Source: Isoetes taiwanensis (Eukaryota > Streptophyta > Lycopodiopsida > Isoetales > Isoetaceae). From it: a DNA stretch of 64,000 nt. This document shows, piece by piece, positions 56,016-64,000 of this stretch. The notes under the pieces were generated by a model that did no database searches, was not told the origin of the DNA, and worked only from the letters and a program-made list of their open reading frames with translations. The DNA is taken from positions 186,001 through 250,000 of the forward strand of contig JAJEKV010000282.1 in NCBI GenBank assembly GCA_021234155.1, read 5' to 3'. Every line of letters starts with the position of its first letter. Position 1 is the first letter of the stretch. The translations under genes and the position numbers were made by a program.

Positions 56016-58135
56016 TCAAAAAAACATATGTAAGAACGTTAAATACCTGTATGACAGTAGAGTAGTGGTCATGCCTGCCAGCTCAAAATGTAAACCAGGA
56101 AAAATCCCATCATTTAATGCCTTGATAGCAATCCTCCATACGTCATTGGAATGAAAGCCTTTTCTGATAAAAGCCTGTATTAACTCCAAGATGTCCAATG
56201 CCGCTTAACTTGGGGGTTATTACGATAGGTATGCGGATAATTTGGGAAACTATAATCGCATGCCCGATGAAGTAGGGTCTACAACCTTCCGCGTGTATGA
56301 ACTTAGATGCAGGAAAGGGCAGCTTCATCTTTTATCGTGATCTAAACATTTCAAATGTGGGTGGTTTCGATTGATGATCTCAATCGTTACATTGAGAAAG
56401 TCCACTTTTCTACCCTTCTTCTGCCATAATCGTTATCTTCCCCAAGAGCATGTTTCATCTTTTATTTTTAAGTGCCTGAGATCATAAATTTGTAGATTAC
56501 CACCTATTGCATCGTCCAATCCCAAATACCTTCCGAGGTGTTTTTATTTATACCAAGCAAATCATCCATGTATCTGCTCATGTGGTTGAAAGTCAAAGCT
56601 TCATCTCTTTTTCCTGATTTTAATAGTTGCAGTATAAAAGTGCATTCAAACCATGCCAAATATGAATTGCACCAGCCAGGACTGCATGCAAATCCCATAG
56701 CTATTCCTTTTGTTTGCTTCCATATGTTGTTACCCATCTGTAAATAGCAGCACTTAAGTAACCAGCAGTTAAGGTTTGTAAACAGTTCTTGATCCAGCTT
56801 GCTCCACTTTGCTCCAGCAGGTTTGTTATGAAACCATTTTAAGTCAATCTCACCATTGCCTTTAATGCAATACCAAAGGTCGTGACTTTTTTACGCTTTT
56901 TTCGGCTATGCCAAACCATACTAATTCTGTAATCTGATTATAGAGCAAATTCCCAACTCACCTTCAATTGGTATGTTCTCGTAGCATTTAGTAATGTCAG
57001 CTACGAAAACCTCATGAATGCTACAGGGCAGATTACAGGTCAGATCATAGACTGAATTAATTACCCAGGACGCTTTTACTTTCTCCTTGTGGAACATGTT
57101 ATACTTTGCACATTCCTCCCGACAAACCAGCGGCCATAAATCCAAAGATCGAGTTTAAACTCCATTTATTATCTTAGCTGGTAGTGAGAACACCGTGTTT
57201 GTCGATTGGTTATCCATCGATACTCATTTTTGTGTGCCTTAAAAATCTTTGAGAAGGTATGGTAAAACATTACTATAGGGAGGCCGGACCCTATGAAATC
57301 CTCGGATCTCCTTGGCTATTTGGGCTTTAACTTCCCCAAACATTCAATTCAACCTTCAGAAATCATGGCTATCAAGTCTTTTTGTAGGCTTCCTCTCGAT
57401 ATGAGCTGGACAAATGAAGGAAGGATTGTTGCTGGCCTTATCAATGCCCGCAATGTAAAGGTTACTATTTAGCCATTTAATGTTTTTCTGTACACTCAGA
57501 TCATTAATCATAAACCTTTTCTGATGCATTCTCTCATTGTTAATATACTCCTTAGCCATTTGGCAAGCTGTAGTGAAGATCAGATCTTTAGCATCACGGA
57601 TATTTCCTTGTGTCCAGTCAAGCATATTGAATCTATGTACAGTAAAAAACTGCTCGATAGTTTTCTCTAATTCACTTTGAAAAACACTCATCGTGAATGG
57701 GTGGTCTGGAATATGATTTAATCCTATTGCCAACCAATCCCTCAAAGCTTTATTATGAACTATCTTAAGATCAGTAGTTCTCACATGCCCAGTTCCCTGA
57801 TCAATAAATCTGCTGAGATTAGGGTTTTTACAGGGGCATATCATTGAGTCTGTGCCAGCAAACACTAATTTTGGTTTGTATAGCATCTTCTTCAGATTCT
57901 TCACAAACCTCCATCCAAATCTTGTATTCTTAATGATCTCATGTCCTTTCAGTGGTTCACATTTGCAGAGTGCTTCCTTGAATGCATCATCAATCCTAAT
58001 TTTATCCATAGACTTAGAGAAGAATGTAAAATGTACATACTTAACATCTTGTGAGTCTTTTAGAGTACTAAGGATCCATCTTCCTTCAGCATTTTTTCCA
58101 AGTACTCTTCTTTTTATCTGCATGTAAATCATCAA
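56016..58135 (-). pseudogene. Penelope-like-type reverse transcriptase, copy B
   Basis: The N-terminal part (58135-57356) is open and holds a CPC motif, GHVRTTDLKIVHNKALRDWL and IAGIDKASNN, corresponding to the CxC and DKG/DKA elements upstream of the RT in Penelope-like proteins. After 57356 the frame breaks repeatedly. KAHKNEYRWITN (about 57240) is the KxHK block; motif A VADITKCYENIP (about 57000), motif B GIAMGFACSPGWCN (about 56695) and motif C RYMDD (about 56570) are all recognisable. The stop at 56016 is equivalent to 62883 in copy A. An acceptor-like TTTACATGCAG precedes 58120, so this ORF may be spliced to ORF1. No GIY-YIG endonuclease is seen. Confidence 0.7.
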
Positions 58136-58379
58136 TTACTAATGGAATGGCCACTAAGGTATAAGGTATGAAGTTTGTAACCCTGCTATTTTATGACACG
58201 GGTTCATATAGTATTTTTTGGGAACACTCCCTTTGATCAAGTAGAGATTGAATAAGCAAGTAGAACTGTCTAGTATTAATAAAACCAGGCAGACAGAGAA
58301 CCAGAAAGCAATGCAAACGAATGAAAATATCAATTAGAAACTTCCAAACATTCATGTTTATATGTAATAAATACCTAAT

Positions 58380-59929
58380 TCAGAATACGATCTTGTTGCC
58401 TTGTAATCCGTCAGTACGTGAAGAGCCAGCAGCGTTGTTGTTTTTTGTAACAGAACCTTCAACTCCTCCATTAAGACTGGGGCTGTCACTAATATCAATG
58501 ATACTATGACTGTTAGGAGTATGCTGCACTACTGGTTTTTTGTAGACTGAGGGTGGCAAGAGTATGTCCATGTCTTCAGCATGCATGGGTAGTTTTCTTT
58601 TGGATGTAGAAGCTTCAAAGTGGCCGCTGTTACTGGGTGACCTGCCAATGAGAAATTTGATAGGTCTGATGGTCTTTTCTAAGACTTCAGTGAGCTTGGT
58701 ATTACCAAATTCCATGTTCAAATCAGCAGTAGGATCCTCAGCATACCTCTTAGTCATATCAAACAGCAGGCCTCTAACTCTAAGGAAGCCTATATATGCT
58801 ATGACTGCAGTGCGTACAGTATCAGTTCGGAGCAGTGCATTAAAGCGAACAAATCTGGATGTAGCAGGTAAAGTAGGCCATACCGCCTCCAGATTATTCA
58901 TGAGGTACCAAATAGCATGATCGAACCATTTGATTCCACCATCCATGCAGTCATTCTTTTTTCTGGTGTATTTTTGACAATTACATTTAATGTAGGGACG
59001 ATTATTGTCCTCCATATCTTCTTAATGTAAAAATCATTTCTTTTCTCATCAGGCTTTGCCATATGGTCCTTTTGCCCCATCAGAAAGCCATCTCCTTTTT
59101 CGCATTCTTTTCCAAAAAATGCAGTGGTAAAAGGCAGATCAACCTCCATCTTATCCACTTTTCTGGTGAGATTATCAGCGTCATGATATGCTCTTTTCAC
59201 CTCTTCAGGTGTAATTCCAGCTAGTTTTACCCAAGTATCAACGTTGAGTGGTGCTATGATACCTAAGTTTTTAGATTTCCATAGAGCATGTCCATATGCT
59301 TGTCCAAGGGATTCAATTAGTCTTGGGGATATAATAGGAAAACAGCAGCAATTAGCAAGGTTTAGCTGTTTGAGTTTGTAATCATCTAATGGATCAGGAG
59401 CTTGATCATCCTCTAGGCCACTGACATGCAGGTCAGTGCCCAGAACAGTTCTATTTTCCTCCTCAGTTAGACCATCTAGATCAAAAAGGCAATTGTCATA
59501 GCAAATATTGACTGCAGGCTTAGGGACATATCTAGGAGCACTTTTATTTATTGGTGGATTTGTGATTTTCACTCCATTTGCTTTCTCAAGCGCAGTTAAG
59601 CATCGGATGAAGGTCAGCACATTACTACTGTCCAGCAGTGTAGCTTCAAAAATAGCAGTAGGAAGCCTAGCATACGTATCATCTATTAAAGCCAAACATG
59701 CCTCCAGATCATACTTGACTTCATTGAATTTTGATACCAGAGCCAAGATATTGTTAGTGCCCAAGAACATAATTGCTGAAATATCACCTTCAGCTAGATT
59801 GCCTTCTTTGAAAATGAACCTTTGGTGAAGTTCAGGTTTTCTAATGCATGCTAATATCAACTGTGACTTTGCCTTATTTGGTGCTACCATAATGGCGTCG
59901 GCAGCTGTAAGCTCTCTTAGTTCATACAA
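58380..59929 (-). pseudogene. Gag/nucleocapsid-like ORF1 upstream of the Penelope-like RT
   Basis: Two overlapping frames (59929-58898, 343 codons; 59015-58380, 211 codons) are joined by one frameshift near 58955, together ~500 residues. The frame is open from a stop near 59947, and the first in-frame start is TTG, so the true start may be in an upstream exon. The product is largely helical with a compact core (LGQAYGHALWKSKNLG; AIWYLMNNLEAVWP) and a Ser/Thr-rich, low-complexity C-terminus. There is no zinc knuckle. I recognise no family. Position before the RT and helical composition suggest a structural or RNA-binding role. A donor-like TTAG/GTATTT follows the stop. Confidence 0.5.
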
Positions 59930-60178
59930 CCAATCGATATCTCGCTATTCAAGCGTTTGCTCCTTAAGCGGACATTTTCTTACGCATTAATGTGGCCCGG
60001 CAGACCTACATATGATAGAAGTTAGTAGTGATACATATATATTAATAGGTCTCATATTAAACCCAGCATATGTCCAAAGACGAGGATTGTTTAATCTCAT
60101 TTTAATAGTGCTTGTCTGAAGTAAAACAATTCTCACGAGGGCCAGAACCAGTATAACCAGTTCCCTGAAGTCACAGAT
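59930..60178 (-). other. Leader of Penelope-like unit, copy B
   Basis: Sequence between the tandem junction (60178/60179) and ORF1, with no coding signature. Confidence 0.4.
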
Positions 60179-61092
60179 TATATAAAAACAGTTTTGCTTA
60201 GCCTCCCAGAGGCCTAAGCTTATCAGGCCCATGGTCAAGCCATGGGGACCCCGTGAGAACGATTTACTATGGCCAAAGGGATCCTAGGTCTTTAGCCTAG
60301 CAAAACTATTAGTGAGACCCTTACAGTCCAGGAATCATTGATTTTTATGCAAAACTTTTTTAGATGCTTCAAGCTTATGTGCAAAGACCTTGAATATTAT
60401 GTAGCTACAGATATGCTATTGTATGTGTACTCAGCAGAATATCTATCCGGGTCACATACCCTTAGTAATTTCTTATAAAACCTATTTTTCATGAAAAGTA
60501 ACTACTTTTCCATCGGGCATTTAGGAGCTAACATTATTTATTTTTGGAAACAAAACCATTCAAACAAACAGAAAGCAGCAAACCATTATTTGAAGAAAAA
60601 GATCCTTCATTTTTCAAAAATATTAAGGCCATTATGGCTATTACAATAAATATTGTTTTTCCAGACCATATAACTAGCCGCACTTTATAGAAAACGTATT
60701 AAACCAAAACTGACCATGTACTTTTTTTTAAAAAAAAGATCAGTTGTGCAAGATGGATAAGTTCTGAGATAGTATCCTTACCATTTGCCCTTGTAGTAGA
60801 TTTAACAAAACGAAAAAAGAGAGTACGAGAACTTAAACAGACTGTTTCTTTGAAAACTGCATAACATGGAATCTTCAAGACCAAATCAAAAGTTTTTGGG
60901 AAAAGAAGCTCCGGTTACCTGCATCCAACCAATACCTAAGTTAGCTTGAAAAAGGTAAATAGGCAAGGGATGACAGGTAAGCAGTGGAGCATCATGGCTT
61001 TTCGCCCTTTGCCCAAGCAAATGAAAAGATCTTGCTTGTAAGAACAGCAAAATAGAAATATAGAACAACAACCAAAAAAATGTAGTAAAGTC

Positions 61093-61810
61093 TTAAACAG
61101 TGTTACAATATTTCTTTAAAAAAACCTGATTCGGTTGAATGCCATCAGAATCTGAGTTGTCTTCAGACCCTTCGTTATCCTCTTGATTTAGTATGCTTGG
61201 AGTAGAGTCAGCAAGGTTCACTGTACTGCTGTCACCAGAATTTCTGTTGGGAATATACCTTTGTATTCCTCCATTCTTTCTTTTGGCTAATTCTTTTGCA
61301 ACCAGATCCAGTCGGCTTTGCTTTATCATCTCACGGGCGTGAGCTCTAGAAATATCTTTGATGCGGTTTATCCCGCTTCTCGCCAAAATCATTCAAACAA
61401 CCCCACTTTCTTTAGGATTGCAACTAATTGATTTGGTGGCTCCATTGTTTGGAGAACCCTTAGGTCTTGGCATGCTTTAGGGGAAGAGGATGAATGAAGA
61501 AATCCTTTCAAAGCTTCAAATTTTTGTATAGATCGAGCATGAGAACAATCCAAAATATTGCCCTTGATCGGTATCAATATGTTGCTTTTGCGAAATCCTC
61601 AAGCACAATGCATTTTCGTGATCCACAATCCAGGTTGATAAGCGTGCCCTTGGGCCAAAAATTGCATGTAAATGGCTGGTCAATCTTTTTTTTGCCTTTC
61701 CACAATGGAAGTCGGTGATTCGAATCGATATTAAGCTTTTGGAGGTTTTGCAGAAAATATCGATTTCCTTTCATCCACTGAAGGGAAATCTTGCTCATCC
61801 ACCTCCACAA
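61093..61810 (-). pseudogene. ORF3 of copy A, frame-broken
   Basis: Equivalent to 54254-54970. Readable blocks are FTCNFWPKGTLI (61670), KNGGIQRYIPN (61255) and DSTPSILNQEDNEGSED (61190). Three or more frame breaks coincide with places where copy B has intact CAG or CTG triplets. In this copy, the frame crossing from the basic KRKNGG block into the acidic tail is open, showing that the two frames of copy B belong together. Confidence 0.5.
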
Positions 61811-62848
61811 ACTTCGTAGTCACCATCTCTTTCTATCCACATATTCAAATACGAGTAAAACAAAAAAAGAAACATACCAGTTTATAGCGAAGTTTGAATA
61901 TGATCATGACTTCAAGTCTGATTTTCAGACACCAAGCATGTCTTCTCTTATATCCTCCGCTCCAAATGCGTCTTCAAATCCATCCTTTCTTTGCGGCAAA
62001 GATTCAAGGTGATCCAGATGGAATCTTTGGTCCTAAACCCTAGTTACCATTTAGGTCATGAACCCTAGAATGGTATGCGTATACTTGCTTGATGCGTACC
62101 GTACCCTGTATAACATATTAAATGCCATGTCCTTTTTGCAAGGCATGCGTGTCCTTAGGAATGATTTCCTCATTTTCCATGAGGAAATCTTTCTCATTGT
62201 AGTACCAGGCCAAGTTGGACTTTGTAGCTAAAAATGTGCCAACCTTTCCATATGGTATCAAGCCATTGCTTCATCCCCTAAATACAACCGTTGATGATTT
62301 CTATAGTGCAAAAACTATTATGTAATAATACTAGGATTAAGAATTATGTGCTTATGTCCCTCCTTAGAACGGATAGTAGTATAGTACACTCATATTGTGT
62401 ACTATGCTTAATTACTGGACCTTTGTCAATTTATTGACAAGAGACCCAAACTACAACCTAAATAAAGCTTTTTGAATTTTATAACCCATGGGGGTAGCAT
62501 AAAATTTAAGCTCAATTTGAAATCTAATGTTGCTAGCTTCGAGTCAAAGCCATACTATGACCTATCATTAATTCAGCAATGTAGTTTTGTTCCTGATACT
62601 ATGGCAGGAACCTAAACAATATTCTTGCCTTTCTACATTTTTAAGCTCATTACAAATTGTCATAGCAGAGACTTTGACTATAATTAACAAGGTTTTCCTA
62701 TACCATTTATCAAGTTGTGGCAAAGGAGATCCTATCAGTGGACAGTGAATATATATGTATGTATAGATATATATATGCAAAAAAAATTTTCCCTACCTCC
62801 TACCGGATGACAGGAATAGGTCCACTAATGGTAGTACTAAAGGGTTTG

Positions 62849-62878
62849 AAGGGTCCCTATACTACCATAGGGACCCTT
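62849..62878 (-). terminator. Perfect 12-bp hairpin after the RT stop (copy A)
   Basis: AAGGGTCCCTAT, loop of 6, ATAGGGACCCTT; 4 bases downstream of the RT stop on the minus strand. Confidence 0.65.
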
Positions 62879-62882
62879 CTTG

Positions 62883-63998
62883 TCATCTATGCAACTCAAA
62901 AAACATATGTAAGAACGTTAAATACCTGTATGACAGTAGAGTAGTGGTCATGCCTGCCAGCTCAAAATGTAAACCAGGAAAAATCCCATCATTTAATGCC
63001 TTGATAGCAATCCTCCATACGTCATTGGAATGAAAGCCTTTTCTGATAAAAGCCTGTATTAACTCCAAGATGTCCAATGCTGCTTTAACAGGGTTATTAT
63101 GCACGTATAGGTACGGCATAATTTGGGAAACTATTACACTGCATGCCTGATAGTAGGGTCTACAACCTTCCGCGTGTATGAACTTAGATGCAGGAAAGGG
63201 CAGCTTCAGTCTTTTATCGTATCTAAACATTTCAAATGTGCCGTGTACTGGATTGATGATCTCAATCGTTACATTGAGAAAGTCCACTTTTCTACCCTTC
63301 TTCTGCCATAATCTGTTATCTTCCCAGTAGCATGTTTCATCTTTTATTTTTAAGTGCCTGAGATCATAAATTTGTAGATTACCACCTATTGCATCGTCCA
63401 ATCCCAAATACCTTCTGAGGTGTTTACTATTTATACCAAGCAAATCATCCATGTATCTGCTCATGTGGTTGAAAGTCAAAGCTTCATCTCTTTTTCCTGA
63501 TTTTAATAGTTGCAGTATAAAAGTGCATTCAAACCATGCCAAATATGAATTGCACCAGCCAGGACTGCATGCAAATCCCATAGCTATTCCTTTTGTTTGC
63601 TTCCATATGTTGTTACCCATCTGTAAATAGCAGCACTTAAGTAACCAGCAGTTAAGGTTTGTAAACAGTTCTTGATCCAGCTTGCTCCACTTTGCTCCAG
63701 CAGGTTTGTTATGAAACCATTTTAAGTCAATCTCACCATTGCCTTTAATGCAATACCAAAGGTCGTGACTTTTCTGCTTTTTTCTCTGGCTATGCCAAAC
63801 CATACTAATTACAGAACTGATTATAGAGCAAATTCCCAACTCACCTTCAATTGGTATGTTCTCGTAGCATTTAGTAATGTCAGCTACGAAAACCTCATGA
63901 ATGCTGCAGGGCAGATTACAGGTCAGATCATAGACTGAATTAATTACCCAGGACGCTTTTACTTTCTCCTTGTGGAACATGTTATACTTTGCACATTC
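62883..63998 (-). CDS. Penelope-like-type reverse transcriptase, copy A (partial)
   Basis: The frame is open from the window edge to the stop at 62883, with no break over ~370 codons; the N-terminal region lies outside. Motif A is VADITKCYENIP, motif B KGIAMGFACSPGWCN, motif C SRYMDDLLGIN; these are followed by KVDFLNVTIEI, FEMFRYDKRLKLPFPASKF and a C-terminal ILELIQAFIRKGFHSNDV thumb-like block. It is the best-preserved RT of this family here and shows that the frameshifts of copy B are not ancestral. It shares family-specific motifs with the RT at 51795-53171 but is clearly divergent from it. Confidence 0.75.
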   Translation of the reverse strand, partial: ECAKYNMFHKEKVKASWVINSVYDLTCNLPCSIHEVFVADITKCYENIPIEGELGICSIISSVISMVWHSQRKKQKSHDLWYCIKGNGEIDLKWFHNKPAGAKWSKLDQELFTNLNCWLLKCCYLQMGNNIWKQTKGIAMGFACSPGWCNSYLAWFECTFILQLLKSGKRDEALTFNHMSRYMDDLLGINSKHLRRYLGLDDAIGGNLQIYDLRHLKIKDETCYWEDNRLWQKKGRKVDFLNVTIEIINPVHGTFEMFRYDKRLKLPFPASKFIHAEGCRPYYQACSVIVSQIMPYLYVHNNPVKAALDILELIQAFIRKGFHSNDVWRIAIKALNDGIFPGLHFELAGMTTTLLSYRYLTFLHMFFELHR

Positions 63999-64000
63999 CT

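Larger units (their letters stand above)
53303..60178 (-). mobile_element. Penelope-like unit, copy B (complete tandem unit, ~6.9 kb)
   Basis: Sequence from 53303 rightwards matches sequence from 60179 rightwards to the window edge, defining a head-to-tail repeat of 6,876 bp. On the minus strand the unit reads: leader, gag-like ORF1 (59929-58380), RT ORF2 (58135-56016), hairpin, 1-kb non-coding stretch, ORF3 (54970-54254), 0.8-kb tail and a structured end (53431-53303). Tandem copies sharing the 3' region are typical of Penelope-like elements, but simple tandem duplication of a locus is the alternative. Confidence 0.65.
60179..64000 (-). mobile_element. Penelope-like unit, copy A (3' part, continues past the window)
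   Basis: It matches 53303-57120 throughout, with small indels. It contains the structured end (60179-60307), ORF3 remnants (61093-61810), the non-coding interval, the hairpin (62849-62878) and the RT (62883-63998). The 5' part, including ORF1, lies beyond the window. Divergence from copy B is modest but clustered at CAG/CTG sites and highest around 61250-62030. Confidence 0.7.

Noticed and set aside
58380-59929. Endogenous negative-strand RNA virus nucleocapsid
   Set aside because: The helical composition suggested it, but no conserved nucleocapsid motif could be identified. The ORF sits in a unit with an RT, so a retroelement gag-like role is the simpler reading.

Overview
This window is a repeat-dense piece of a land-plant nuclear genome. 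Ty3/gypsy (chromovirus and Tat-like), Ty1/copia, L1-type LINE, Helitron and SINE-like sequences are packed together, with tRNA-iMet-type primer sites and almost no host gene. I lean towards a large-genome non-flowering plant (fern-like), with low confidence. No rRNA gene, tRNA gene or CRISPR array was seen.

Layout. 1-3 kb: a Tat-like gypsy pol fragment and a second small piece of the same family. 3.3-10.4 kb: a full-length L1-like LINE with target-site duplication and poly(A) tail. 11.3-12.75 kb: a 5'-truncated second LINE ending in (TTCC)n. 13.7-14.1 kb: a probable orphan LTR. 16.57-18.87 kb: a non-autonomous Helitron whose interior is a 2-kb polypyrimidine tract. 19.97-31.39 kb: a structurally complete but decayed chromovirus on the minus strand (two 1.6-kb LTRs, 5-bp TSD, PBS, PPT). 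It lies close to a decayed pectinesterase exon. 36.3-38.9 kb: a deleted copia element, cut at 38,899 by a second, plus-strand chromovirus with a near-intact gag-pol (45,079-49,869, one nonsense codon). 51.8-64 kb: reverse transcriptases of an unusual Penelope-like type on the minus strand, in two head-to-tail copies of a ~6.9-kb unit plus a divergent third RT.

Most notable content. (1) Both chromoviruses carry, between primer-binding site and gag, a decayed histone H3-like coding region. The minus-strand copy starts MARTKQT and has a recognisable H3 fold; the plus-strand copy has a clearer H3 fold followed by an A-tract. (2) The plus-strand element also carries an intact, unrecognised 466-aa ORF and a second unrecognised ORF before gag. 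(3) The Penelope-like units combine a gag-like ORF, an RT with CxC, DKA and RYMDD signatures, a further unknown ORF and a strongly structured, hammerhead-like segment at the tandem junction.

Caveat: duplicated segments (the LTR pair and the tandem units) differ disproportionately at CAG/CTG trinucleotides. Many apparent frameshifts may therefore be base-calling or assembly errors at methylated CHG sites rather than true decay.
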